From positions 1 to 52,089 of the forward strand of contig CAJCJA010000047.1 in the NCBI GenBank assembly GCA_903970515.1: DNA of 52,089 nucleotides, written 5' to 3'. Below the pieces are notes generated by a model. The model had not been told where the DNA came from. It saw only the letters and a list, made by a program, of their open reading frames with translations, and did not search any database. This document shows, piece by piece, positions 34,432 through 42,477 of this stretch; the first letter of the stretch is position 1; each line of letters starts with the position of its first letter. Source of the stretch: Candidatus Saccharibacteria bacterium CG_4_10_14_0_2_um_filter_52_9. GTDB lineage: Bacteria > Actinomycetota > Acidimicrobiia > Acidimicrobiales > RAAP-2. The translations under genes were made by a program, and so were the position numbers.

Positions 34432-34868
34432 CGAATCGACTCAGCTTGAGCCTTCAGCTCTCGAAGTGCTTGCGTTTGGATGCGTTGCGCCGCTCGCGAC
34501 TTGATGAAGTGTGGGATGGGCACGAGAAGTTCCACCTCGAGGTCGTAGGTCACGCGCGTCGCGCCCGCGACGTCATCGAAACGATATTGACCCTGCATGG
34601 TCTCGGTGAGGTCGCCGTGGGTTTGCACCCAGCTGATCGATTGGGGTGCGCGGCTGTAGTCGTAGCGCAGCGCGTACGTCGTTGAGCGTCCGAACGCGGC
34701 GGCGCGAAATTCGACCTCGAGTGGACGACCGTTGGCGTCGCGCTCGGTGATCTCGATTTTCTTAAGTTCGCTCACCCACTGCGTGTAATTCGCAAAATCT
34801 GCGACCACGCCATAGACGACCTCGGGCGGGGCGCTGACCATAATTGACTCCGTAGCTCGCTGCAACAC
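34428..34868 (-). CDS. SRPBCC-family protein (polyketide cyclase/START-like)
   Basis: The 146-residue protein has the SRPBCC pattern ESIMVSAPPEVVYGVVADFANYTQWV, then WVQTHGDLTETMQGQYRF and RVTYDLEVELLVPIP, a hydrophobic-cavity fold. It may bind a lipid or aromatic ligand; no enzyme activity can be claimed. GGGAGG just before the GTG at 34868 decides the start against the GTG at 34880. It sits between pimB' and the ROK kinase, a neighbourhood that I recall being conserved in actinobacteria. Confidence 0.85.
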   Translation of the reverse strand: MLQRATESIMVSAPPEVVYGVVADFANYTQWVSELKKIEITERDANGRPLEVEFRAAAFGRSTTYALRYDYSRAPQSISWVQTHGDLTETMQGQYRFDDVAGATRVTYDLEVELLVPIPHFIKSRAAQRIQTQALRELKAQAESIR

Positions 34869-34889
34869 GCCGCCTCCCACTAATTCAGC

Positions 34890-36050
34890 CTAGGCGAGTT
34901 GGCTCTCTGACTCGTAGTGGTCGAAGTGGGCCAACCCCTCACTCAGCGCGACGCTCAGCACGTTCCAGTCGAAGCGCGAGAGCGCGAGATCACGGGCCGC
35001 GCTCGCATAGTTCGCGCGGGTCGCGTCACTTCCGAGCAGCGACGCGATCGCTTCGGCGAGCATTCGGGCGCTGCGCGGATGACGGAGCACCGTTCCCGTC
35101 ACGCCGTCGAGCACTGCCTCGTGACTTCCTCCGGAGCGTCCGGCGATTGACGCGACGGCGCACGAGGCCGCATTCAAAAAGACGATGCCGAATCCCTCTT
35201 GTTCCAAACCGAGCCATCGTGCTCGACAGTCCATCACCATCAGATCAGACGACGCGAGCCACTCGCTCAGCGAAGCGTCGGGCACTCGACCAAGGAACGT
35301 CACCGGTGCGTTGAGCCTCTTCGCCAATCGCTCCAGACGTTCACGGTCCCGACCCGCACCGCCAATGTGGACGCGAAGATTCACATTGTCCTTGGCGAGT
35401 CGAGCACTGGCACGAATGAGCGTGTCCATACCCTTGCGAGGTACCAGTCGAGAGTAGGAACTCACGAGCGCGGTCTGCGGTTCGATGGTGAAAGAACCAC
35501 GTACGCGTTCGCGCGTCGCGGCGTCCAGCGGACGAAACTCGCTGGTATCGACGCCCGGGGGGATCTGGATCACCGGCGGCATGAACTCCGCGGCGACGCG
35601 TCGCGCAGCGCGCTCTGGATAGCTCCCCGCGCAGAGCGCGACACTCGCGTGGCGCAGTACGTAGCGCATACTGGAAGCGACGAACGGGAGTCGACCGGGT
35701 ATGGCCACCTCTGCGCCGTGGAGCACGACTCCGTAAGGACGCGAGAGTCGCGGACCAAGCAGGCCGAGGGGCCACGCGGGATCGAGGAGTACCAGATCGG
35801 GCTGGTGCCGCTCGATCGCGTCTTCAATCGCGCGAAAGGAGCTACGGGTCGGTAGATACAGCGTGGACGCGCCCACCCGCTCAATCATCACTTCGCTTGC
35901 AGCGTCAAAGTTATCGGCGTCATCGTGCGACGAGGCCGTCACGACGACCGCTCGCCCAGGCTCGAGACGTCGCCATAGTTCATGAAGGTAGACCTGGATT
36001 CCACCCGTCTTCGGTGGATAATCGTTGGTCACCAGAAGGTGGCGCGCCAT
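34890..36050 (-). CDS. GT4 mannosyltransferase, PimB'-like
   Basis: The 386-residue GT4 glycosyltransferase starts MARHLLVTNDYPPKTGGIQVYLHEL, as mycobacterial PimB' does, and has YSRLVPRKGMDTLI and the donor-site helix. PimB' adds the second mannose to phosphatidylinositol mannoside from GDP-Man at the inner membrane face. The E-x7-E motif reads E-GFGIVFL-N: the second Glu is Asn (AAT), an unusual change at the nucleotide-sugar site. TAGCGT (36062-36057) lies 6 nt before the ATG. The exact acceptor is inferred. Confidence 0.82.
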   Translation of the reverse strand: MARHLLVTNDYPPKTGGIQVYLHELWRRLEPGRAVVVTASSHDDADNFDAASEVMIERVGASTLYLPTRSSFRAIEDAIERHQPDLVLLDPAWPLGLLGPRLSRPYGVVLHGAEVAIPGRLPFVASSMRYVLRHASVALCAGSYPERAARRVAAEFMPPVIQIPPGVDTSEFRPLDAATRERVRGSFTIEPQTALVSSYSRLVPRKGMDTLIRASARLAKDNVNLRVHIGGAGRDRERLERLAKRLNAPVTFLGRVPDASLSEWLASSDLMVMDCRARWLGLEQEGFGIVFLNAASCAVASIAGRSGGSHEAVLDGVTGTVLRHPRSARMLAEAIASLLGSDATRANYASAARDLALSRFDWNVLSVALSEGLAHFDHYESESQLA

Positions 36051-36092
36051 ACATCCACGCTAGCCAAGTCGATGCGATGCCAACGGCGTCGT

Positions 36093-36296
36093 CTAGGTCG
36101 TGCGCTCTTGGTATTTGAGGCGCGGTATGAGCCCCTGCGCGGTGAACAGTTCGACGACCTGGGCATCCTCGCTCGTCATCTCCAAGAGTCCGGGCTCCTC
36201 ACCCAGCACGAAACTGACGAGACAGTCCTCGCAATCGGGCGTACCCCGCCGAACGCAATCATTACAACTAATCGAGAGTTCTATGCCACTAGTCAT
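36093..36296 (-). CDS. Small Cys-rich protein
   Basis: The 67-residue product starts MTSGIELSISCNDCVRRGTP and has CNDC and CEDC, a likely metal-binding four-Cys knuckle, then SFVLGEEPG and an acidic middle. I do not know a function. GAGGTG precedes the ATG at 36296, and longer frames upstream are Arg/Ser-rich and not credible. It follows the thioredoxin-like gene by 46 nt. Confidence 0.72.
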   Translation of the reverse strand: MTSGIELSISCNDCVRRGTPDCEDCLVSFVLGEEPGLLEMTSEDAQVVELFTAQGLIPRLKYQERTT

Positions 36297-36342
36297 CGCG
36301 CACCTCTTTCTTGGGACGAGTATGCACGGGCGATGTGACATC

Positions 36343-36741
36343 TCACGGGGCAATGAACGCGGCGATCTCTTCGCGAATCTGATCCGGCCCAAAGACGACA
36401 CCCTCGCACACGACACGCTGCGTCGAGGCGTCAATCACGACGTAGAACGGGGGCCACTTAATGTCAAGTTCGCCGAGGAGCTCTGGTGCCACCACAATCG
36501 GGTGCGCCGAGTCGTGCCACTCGTCATCGTCATCGTTCGTCGCCGACACGATCAGCACGTGAAGGTCGGCAAACTCATCCAGCGACGAGTTGACGATGTC
36601 TCGACAACCCTCACAATTTGACTTGATCGCGATGAGCAAGGTGAGTCCTTCGAAATCGTGCCGGACCCGTTCGCCCTGGAGGGTAAGCGCAGAAAAGAAT
36701 TGAGGGGCGGGGCGGGGCCGCGGGGCGTCAATCGAACGCAC
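36343..36741 (-). CDS. Thioredoxin-fold-like protein
   Basis: The 132-residue protein has FEGLTLLIAIKSNCEGCRDIVN, a beta strand followed by a CxxC (Cys-Glu-Gly-Cys) and helix, then LHVLIVSAT and WPPFYVVIDASTQRVV, which fit a thioredoxin fold including a Pro before a strand. It may be a thiol-disulfide or redox-partner protein. The GTG at 36741 was chosen; the first 25 residues are Pro/Arg-rich and may be disordered. No signal peptide. Confidence 0.68.
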   Translation of the reverse strand: MRSIDAPRPRPAPQFFSALTLQGERVRHDFEGLTLLIAIKSNCEGCRDIVNSSLDEFADLHVLIVSATNDDDDEWHDSAHPIVVAPELLGELDIKWPPFYVVIDASTQRVVCEGVVFGPDQIREEIAAFIAP

Positions 36742-36749
36742 GCGGGTGC

Positions 36750-36998
36750 CTACGCGGACTCGGAGATGACCTCAACCCCGCGACCGTGTCCACACCAACG
36801 ACACGTCACCGACTCAATGGTCCTCGCGATCACCTCTGGTTCTTCGACGCTGAGGTCTCCGCCGACCGTGTAGTGATGAAACGACCGGACCGACGTCGTC
36901 TCGACGACGTCAAAACGCGTCAAATTGCCACACGCGGTGCAGCGATAACGAGTGGTCACCACATTGAGGGTAGTTGATGAAGTGCTTCGTTCATTCAC
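36750..36998 (-). CDS. Small zinc-ribbon protein
   Basis: The 82-residue protein has two knuckles, YRCTACGNLTRFDVV and VTCRWCGHGRGVEVI, with a FHHYTVGGDLSVEEPEV linker, a classic four-Cys zinc ribbon. Members are found across actinobacteria with no known role. The GTG at 36998 overlaps the stop of the PH-domain gene by 4 nt. Confidence 0.78.
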   Translation of the reverse strand: MNERSTSSTTLNVVTTRYRCTACGNLTRFDVVETTSVRSFHHYTVGGDLSVEEPEVIARTIESVTCRWCGHGRGVEVISESA

Positions 36999-37561
36999 GC
37001 GAGTCGGCCTCGGTGACGCCGCGGATTCATGTCAAAATCGTGACTCTGTGGCGAATCAAAGTCGAAGACCGTATCGAACGCGACGTCACTCGACGGGTGG
37101 TTGGCAAGCTCGTGATCAATGAGGCGAGCAAGGGCATCGGGGTGTCGCACCGGACCGAGACGCAGTGCGCCACTACGAGTCTCCAGCACGACGACACCTT
37201 TCTTCAAGATCCGTTCACGAACCCGTTGGTCTATGCGAATCGAGGTCACGTCGCGAAGTTCGACCGCGCTTCGTTGGTGGTGCAGCACGCCGCCTTCGAC
37301 AATGACTCGCTGGGTGGAAAGGTGCACCTTTCGCGATCGCCATCTCCACGTGCGCGTCACGAGCACGACCGCGCAGGGCCCGGCGAGGACCAGTAAGAGC
37401 CACGCGCGATACGTATGGAGCAGATGGACGTGCATGCTGGCGATCTCGACGATCGCACCCGCCGCGATGACACCGAGCAAAGGGACCACGAGTCCGCGAC
37501 CTAATGGCGTCACCGTGATCACGCGCTCCTCATCGCTTCGCCAGTGGGTCTTTCTCGCCAT
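36995..37561 (-). CDS. Membrane protein with bacterial PH domain
   Basis: The 188-residue protein has two N-terminal hydrophobic segments (about 18-38 and 50-68) and then a bPH_2-type domain (RKVHLSTQRVIVEGGVLHHQRSAVEL, VTSIRIDQRVRERILKKG and VVLETRSGALRLGPVRHP). Such proteins sit in the inner membrane; function is unknown. TAGCAT (37573-37568) lies 6 nt before the ATG, a leaderless configuration. The zinc-ribbon gene overlaps its stop. Confidence 0.83.
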   Translation of the reverse strand: MARKTHWRSDEERVITVTPLGRGLVVPLLGVIAAGAIVEIASMHVHLLHTYRAWLLLVLAGPCAVVLVTRTWRWRSRKVHLSTQRVIVEGGVLHHQRSAVELRDVTSIRIDQRVRERILKKGVVVLETRSGALRLGPVRHPDALARLIDHELANHPSSDVAFDTVFDFDSPQSHDFDMNPRRHRGRLA

Positions 37562-37666
37562 ACCCCAATGCTAAATTCAATTTCTGATTTGGAATCGGGC
37601 ATCGACTGAATTCCTTCGAAACGATGTCGTACTGTGAGCCGGCAATGTGCCGAAATGACCCACTAA

Positions 37667-37801
37667 CCGGTGTTCGTTGGCATCATCTTCCTGCACGAAT
37701 CGTTGACGTGGTACGAGCTGCTGGGTGGCCTCGTGGTTCTTTTCGGGGCGGCGATCGGCCAGGGTCGCTTCGCAAGGGCTCGCTACACATTGCGGAGTTG
37801 A
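37667..37801 (+). pseudogene. Remnant of an EamA/DMT-family transporter (C-terminal end)
   Basis: After a stop at 37664-37666 the plus strand encodes VFVGIIFLHESLTWYELLGG followed by a final helix (LVVLFGAAIGQGR) and a TGA at 37799-37801. This is the characteristic last TM pair of EamA-type transporters. Nothing upstream on either strand encodes the other eight or nine helices, so only about 44 codons survive. The end overlaps the globin gene's 3' end by 19 nt. It suggests a deletion that fused this tail to unrelated DNA near 37620-37666. Confidence 0.75.
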
Positions 37802-38157
37802 TGCGCCACCATATCGAAGTACGAACGCAACTCGTCGAACTGTTCATTAGAGAGTTCATCACGCACCATCGCCAACGCCGCATTCATTGCGTCGAGCCAC
37901 GCGTCACGAGCTCGCTTCGTGACGCGAAAGGGCGCGTGGCGCATTCGCAGTCGCGGATGTCCTCGTTCCTCCTGGTAGGTTCGCGGTCCGCCCCAATACT
38001 GGATCAAGAAGAGCGACAAATGACGCTTAGAGTCGTCGAGTTCTTCTGGATACATCGGCCGCAGAATTTCATCGTTCTCGACTTCGGCGTAGAACGCATC
38101 GACCAAGCGCACAAAGAATGTGTCGCCGCCGACTTGCTCATAGAGCGACGTTTCCAT
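37783..38157 (-). CDS. Truncated haemoglobin, group II (GlbO-type)
   Basis: The 124-residue globin has the B10 Tyr region (VRLVDAFYAEVENDEIL), QYWGGPRTYQEERGHPRLRM with the proximal His in MRHAPF, and a Trp in RDAWLDAM, matching group II truncated haemoglobins such as mycobacterial GlbO. It binds O2 and reacts with NO or peroxide in the cytoplasm. TAACGT (38169-38164) ends 6 nt before the ATG. It is followed (3') by the transporter remnant. Confidence 0.9.
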   Translation of the reverse strand: METSLYEQVGGDTFFVRLVDAFYAEVENDEILRPMYPEELDDSKRHLSLFLIQYWGGPRTYQEERGHPRLRMRHAPFRVTKRARDAWLDAMNAALAMVRDELSNEQFDELRSYFDMVAHQLRNV

Positions 38158-38208
38158 ATATCTACGTTAGATGGTGTGGAATAGACTTGTCCGAGTCTCT
38201 TTGGAGAC

Positions 38209-38281
<73 letters not shown>

Positions 38282-38330
38282 CTCATTGCGAGCGTCGAGC
38301 CACCTCGATGTGACGTAGGGAGTGAGTCTC

Positions 38331-38804
38331 GTGATCCGTGAACCCGTCGATATTGCGCCCGAGGACCCCGGGAGTGAGTTGGCCGAGCTTCTTCTTGCCT
38401 CGTACATCCAAGAACTGAACGTACGTTTCCCCGGCGGTTTCGAACGCGCACAGGGCATTAACGCATCACATGATGAGTACCGGATGCCCCGTGGTGTCTT
38501 ACTCGTGGTCCGATTCGGTGCGCGCGCAGTTGGTTGCGGAGCACTGCGCAAACTTGACGCCGGCGTCGCGGAGGTCAAGCGAATGTGGTTAGACCAGAGC
38601 GCCCGTGGCCTCGGCCTAGGACGGGAACTTCTAGGGCGACTCGAAGGAGTTGCCCTCGATCTTGGATGTTCGCGAGTTCGTCTGGATTCGAGCGACCATC
38701 TCGGCGAAGCAATCGCCCTCTATCGTTCGACGGGATACCGCGAGATCAATGCTTATAACGACAACCCGTACGCGGTGCTCTGGTTCGAAAAGGCGCTTTT
38801 CTAA
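38331..38804 (+). CDS. GNAT-family N-acetyltransferase
   Basis: The 157-residue protein has EVKRMWLDQSARGLGLGREL (acetyl-CoA site, R/Q-x-x-G-x-G/A type) and SSDHLGEAIALYRSTGYREI, the common single-domain GNAT layout. The substrate is unknown. AGGGAG at 38317-38322 favours the GTG at 38331 over the one at 38322. It starts 50 nt after the tRNA-Gly gene. Confidence 0.84.
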   Translation: MIREPVDIAPEDPGSELAELLLASYIQELNVRFPGGFERAQGINASHDEYRMPRGVLLVVRFGARAVGCGALRKLDAGVAEVKRMWLDQSARGLGLGRELLGRLEGVALDLGCSRVRLDSSDHLGEAIALYRSTGYREINAYNDNPYAVLWFEKALF

Positions 38805-38932
38805 CACCGAAACCCGTCTTGACGAGAACGTGTCAGGGACCCTTGGCTCGTTGCTTTCCTCGCCGCACGCCGCGGGCGACGCATGCGATCGTCGTGTAAC
38901 AATCTATGGTGCGCCGAGGGAGGTGACACAAC

Positions 38933-39487
38933 GTGCGAAGGACACCCGTGACGAGACGTAACGACGGGAGGACGAAAGATTATCGTCAAAGAATGCTTCG
39001 TCTCTTGAGAAAAACGAGCGTCATGGCACTGGCAGTCACGTCGTTCCCGCTTTTCGGAAGCCACGTTGCGGACGCCGCCAGTCACGAGAAACTTCCGCCC
39101 GCAGCCGCGTGCACGCACGCCGAGCTTCGCGAATCGATTGTTGCCACCATGGCACCCGCACCAAGCCACGTCGTGACCTTCGAGACCACAATAGAAAACC
39201 TCTCGCGAAAATCCTGCTCGGTGGCCGTCGGTCCCACGTCACCAATGATGAGCCTCACCGATCCGAGCGGGGCCACCGTGTGGAATAGCTGTTACACGTC
39301 GGGCGAGCCAGGTATGTGTGCCGAGTTTCTGCAACTCATTGCGCTCAAACCAAAGGCCAGTTACGCACGTAAGCAGTCGTGGGAGCCAAGTTCGACAACC
39401 ACCGTTCTCCAGGGCACTTACACCCTGATGTCGCGCTTCAGCGGCGTGGGATGGTCGCGATCGACGACGTTCGTGTTGTCGAGCTGA
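38933..39487 (+). CDS. Secreted protein of unknown function
   Basis: The 184-residue product has an unusually long, basic N region (26 residues), a hydrophobic core (TSVMALAVTSFPLFGSHVA) and a cleavage site near ADAASH. The mature part is a beta-rich domain with Cys at ACTHAELR, KSCSVAV, NSCYTSG and GMCAEF, in the size range of DUF4232/BsuPI-like beta-sandwiches, though I cannot assign it. A perfect GGAGGTGA at 38919-38926 before the GTG at 38933 decides the start over an ATG at 38993. Confidence 0.72.
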   Translation: MRRTPVTRRNDGRTKDYRQRMLRLLRKTSVMALAVTSFPLFGSHVADAASHEKLPPAAACTHAELRESIVATMAPAPSHVVTFETTIENLSRKSCSVAVGPTSPMMSLTDPSGATVWNSCYTSGEPGMCAEFLQLIALKPKASYARKQSWEPSSTTTVLQGTYTLMSRFSGVGWSRSTTFVLSS

Positions 39488-39514
39488 TCCAAACGCAGGA
39501 ACGCGCTCAGCCAG

Positions 39515-39922
39515 TTACGTCGTCGGATCGCTCGTCGTAACGGGCGAGGCACAACTCGCACTCGCGCCCGGAAGTCGGTATCGATTCTTCGCCACTACGC
39601 GGTAGGCGAATTCAGCGAACCACGACACCGGAGCCACGCGAAGAACGCGTCCCACGAGTCGCCAAACTCCTCGCGCGTTGATCAGCGCCCTCGACACGGC
39701 GCCTGCTCCCGTTTCCACGCGTTCGTCGCTGCACCAGCACAGCGTCGAATTCACGAGAGCTCTGTCGAGGTGCATGGCGAGCAAATCGTCGTCCGAGAAT
39801 TCTCGCGAATCAACGATGACCATCGACGAGGGCTCGCGAAGTCTCGCTTCGAGCCATTCCTTACAATTCGTGCAAAATCCGCACGATCCGTCGTAGACGA
39901 GAAGTGACGTCGTTTCACCCAC
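39515..39922 (-). CDS. DCC-family thiol-disulfide oxidoreductase-like protein (DUF393)
   Basis: The 135-residue protein starts with LLVYDGSCGFCTNCKEWLE, the DCC/DUF393 hallmark (YDGxCxxC), then STLCWCSDERVETGAGAVSRAL and SWFAEFAYRVVAKNRYRL. It is predicted to have a thioredoxin-like fold with a redox CxxC in the first motif. TAGAGT (39934-39929) ends 6 nt before the GTG start. Confidence 0.88.
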   Translation of the reverse strand: MGETTSLLVYDGSCGFCTNCKEWLEARLREPSSMVIVDSREFSDDDLLAMHLDRALVNSTLCWCSDERVETGAGAVSRALINARGVWRLVGRVLRVAPVSWFAEFAYRVVAKNRYRLPGASASCASPVTTSDPTT

Positions 39923-39983
39923 GATTCGACTCTACGATGCGTGCACCACGTGCCGACCGGGAAATTGTCGCTTCGCCTTTACA

Positions 39984-40289
39984 TCACGACAAGGGCAACA
40001 TCGGGGCGATGGCGAGTGATTGCCCCACGATGCGCGCACGCTTCCTCGCGGCTATTGGATAAATCATCTCCGGTCGAAAAGATCGCCCCTTGGCTTCGCC
40101 CGCGCGTCCGCCACGGACTTCGACCCATTCGTCGAGCGTCGACTCATTTCGAACGTGGGCTACGAACACCCAACTCTGGCGGCGTTCTCTCGTCCCGTCC
40201 ACCACGACCGCGTCACCGATGCTCACGCCGTTCCAATACGACGAACGTACGAGGTTGCCATTTCGAGTGACCATCGGACGCTGGGGCAT
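39984..40289 (-). CDS. Conserved hypothetical protein (DUF7246-like)
   Basis: The 101-residue protein has GNLVRSSYWNGVSIGDAVVV, WVFVAHVRNESTLDEWVEV and GRAGEAKGRSFRPEMIYP, a pattern I associate with a small actinobacterial family of unknown role (DUF7246-like; naming is from memory). It has no membrane segment. The ATG at 40289 is accepted; the C-terminal KRARIVGQSL tail may be disordered. Confidence 0.6.
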   Translation of the reverse strand: MPQRPMVTRNGNLVRSSYWNGVSIGDAVVVDGTRERRQSWVFVAHVRNESTLDEWVEVRGGRAGEAKGRSFRPEMIYPIAARKRARIVGQSLAIAPMLPLS

Positions 40290-40337
40290 GCTCCATGTCT
40301 AGTCTGAGTGACCAATTCGAGCGTGCACGTCGCTCTC

Positions 40338-41594
40338 CTACACGTCGTCGAAGAAAATTCGCGAGACGTGACTGAAGGAACAGACGTAGAGATCATCGCT
40401 GAAGCCCTCGCTCGCAAAAAGTACCGACTGTAGCGGGCTTTCGGTCCGTATTCGATGAACCTCGGCCCCCGTCTCAATGTCAACCAGGACAATGTCGTCG
40501 CGTTGTTCTTCGACATCGAAATCGTTCAGCATCACCAGTCCCGACGCCGAGAGCGTGATGGGGTGCATGGCGTGATTCAACCGCACCGACCACAATGGCG
40601 CATGCTCGTCACGAGAGAAGTCGAAAGCGCTCACCACGCCGTGCGAACTGTCGTACCCAATGGCGATCGATCGACGTGCGTCAATGGCGGGAGGATTCGC
40701 CACGATGCTCGGGCCCTCGTGATCGACGACCCAACGGCGCTGCTCGCCGCTCGCCCTGTCGATTTGGAACAATTGCTGAGGGCCGCGCGAGACGCCACAA
40801 CCAACCAATGTTCCTGCGTACGCCTCGGAACCGACACCATTGTCGAGGAACCACACGTGTTCGTCCGTAATCACGGCGTCCCAGCCATAGCCTTGACTTT
40901 CGTCCGTGCAGTAGAGAACGTCAAAATCTTCGTCACGCGAGAGTGTGCCCTTGTGCCATCGCAGACGAAAGAGGCGCGTTACGCCAACGACGTAGATTTC
41001 ATCACCCGATGCACTCAAACGGGCGACTGACGCTTCGGGAAGGGTGAGCGAAGCGCGCGTCGCCAACGTCTCTGGGTCGAGGACCACCACCTGACAATCG
41101 TCGCTCAGGGTATTCGTGTCCTCGCCCGGTCGAGCGCCGCCGAAGTCCTTCGTCACAATCTCGCCCCCTGGCAAGATCACGAACGAGTTATACGGACGCG
41201 CACGCGGCAGTTCGCGTGATCCGAGGGTCGCGAGCGACGAGGACAGGCGATGCAGATATCGCCCGAAGACAACGTAGAGCGAACCGTTCGCGTGTGCCGC
41301 AATGCCACCGGGCCAGGTTGGTCCAGCGGGCAAGTCCTTCGATCGCTCACTCGTCTCGAGGCTGACGGGATCGATGCGCTCGACCCAACTGACGGCCTCG
41401 TCGCCACCGGTGTGACACAACAAGAACACTTCGCCGGGCTCGCGCAACACGACCATCGTCGAGACGGGAGCGAGCCGCGACGTCGAATGCGCGACCGCGT
41501 TGCGACGAACGCGCAGGTTAGAAAGTTGCTGGCGGGCGGGTCCGTTGTCTTCGCCCGGCCAGGGACTTTGCCAGTAGCCGGGATTGCTCGTCAC
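40338..41594 (-). CDS. Predicted beta-propeller protein of unknown function
   Basis: The 418-residue protein shows regular propeller-like repeats of the form (hydrophobic)-x-(D/N)-x-(S/T) strands, for example GGIAAHANGSLYVVFGRYLHRLS, SVARLSASGDEIYVVGVTRLF, GYGWDAVITDEHVWFLDNG and PITLSASGLVMLNDFD. It has no clear signal peptide and no enzyme motif I can name. The start is the GTG at 41594, on the minus strand facing away from the RecB-like gene; 75 nt separate the two divergent starts. Confidence 0.65.
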   Translation of the reverse strand: MTSNPGYWQSPWPGEDNGPARQQLSNLRVRRNAVAHSTSRLAPVSTMVVLREPGEVFLLCHTGGDEAVSWVERIDPVSLETSERSKDLPAGPTWPGGIAAHANGSLYVVFGRYLHRLSSSLATLGSRELPRARPYNSFVILPGGEIVTKDFGGARPGEDTNTLSDDCQVVVLDPETLATRASLTLPEASVARLSASGDEIYVVGVTRLFRLRWHKGTLSRDEDFDVLYCTDESQGYGWDAVITDEHVWFLDNGVGSEAYAGTLVGCGVSRGPQQLFQIDRASGEQRRWVVDHEGPSIVANPPAIDARRSIAIGYDSSHGVVSAFDFSRDEHAPLWSVRLNHAMHPITLSASGLVMLNDFDVEEQRDDIVLVDIETGAEVHRIRTESPLQSVLFASEGFSDDLYVCSFSHVSRIFFDDV

Positions 41595-41669
41595 CTCATA
41601 ATGTTTAGTCGTCGCTCCAATGCTGACGAACGGCCGCCCCGTGTGACAGTGAGGGCATACGGTGGTCGC

Positions 41670-42461
41670 ATGTCATTCACCCAAGCGCTTCCGAAGTCCC
41701 TCTCTCCTTCTCGCCTCGCCGACTTTCAAGCGTGTCCTCGTCGCTATCAGTACGCGTCCGTCGAACGCATCCCCCAGCCCGCCACCTACGCCACCGCCAA
41801 AGGTCGCTTCGCCCACTACGTTTTCGAACATCTCTTCTTGTTGCCCGCCGAGGAGCGCACCATCGACCAAGCTCGCAAGTTCATCGATCCAGCTATTGGA
41901 GCCATCCTCACCGACGACGTCCGCCGTGACATCGCAATGGACGACTCGCTCCTCGCCACCTTGCTGGAGGAGATGAGCGAGATCATCACGACGTACTTTG
42001 CAATGGAGGATCCTCGTCTCGTCAACGCCGAGGGCATCGAATTTCGACTGGGGGTGAACGTAGACGAAACGCCACTCTTCGGCATCCTCGATCGTCTCGA
42101 CCGAGATGACGAGGGCAACCTGGTGATCGTCGATTACAAGACGGGCTCCCTGCCAAATAGGAATTACGACAGCCATACCTTCGCCAACGCCGAACTCTAC
42201 GCCGCGTTGTGTCGCGAGAAACTCGGCGAGACCCCGGTCAAGATCCGCTTGCTGTACGTCGCCAAGGGCGAAGCCATCGAACGGCCCGTCACCGACGTCG
42301 TCGTCAAGGCTCGCGCCGCGTCCGCGGTGAGTGCGTGGGAACGCATCAAGCGCTACTACCGCGACGGGGACTTCCCGGCGACCCCGTCGTCGAATACCTG
42401 TCGCTTCTGCTCCTACAAGGACCTCTGTCGCGCCAACGGGGTGCCGGTACCACCGCGCTAA
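41670..42461 (+). CDS. RecB/Cas4-like PD-(D/E)XK nuclease with Fe-S Cys pattern
   Basis: The 263-residue protein has the nuclease core GILDRLDRDDEG and VIVDYKTGS (Asp141, Asp155, Lys157) and a conserved Cys set: Cys22 (FQACPRRYQY) with Cys244, 247 and 253 (NTCRFCSYKDLC), as in Cas4 and the AddB/RecB C-terminal domains, where they hold a 4Fe-4S cluster. No CRISPR, helicase or Add partner gene is near. TACGGT (41658-41663) lies 6 nt before the ATG. Function is inferred as DNA repair or end processing. Confidence 0.87.
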   Translation: MSFTQALPKSLSPSRLADFQACPRRYQYASVERIPQPATYATAKGRFAHYVFEHLFLLPAEERTIDQARKFIDPAIGAILTDDVRRDIAMDDSLLATLLEEMSEIITTYFAMEDPRLVNAEGIEFRLGVNVDETPLFGILDRLDRDDEGNLVIVDYKTGSLPNRNYDSHTFANAELYAALCREKLGETPVKIRLLYVAKGEAIERPVTDVVVKARAASAVSAWERIKRYYRDGDFPATPSSNTCRFCSYKDLCRANGVPVPPR

Positions 42462-42477
42462 TCCGTAGGCTGTTGGC

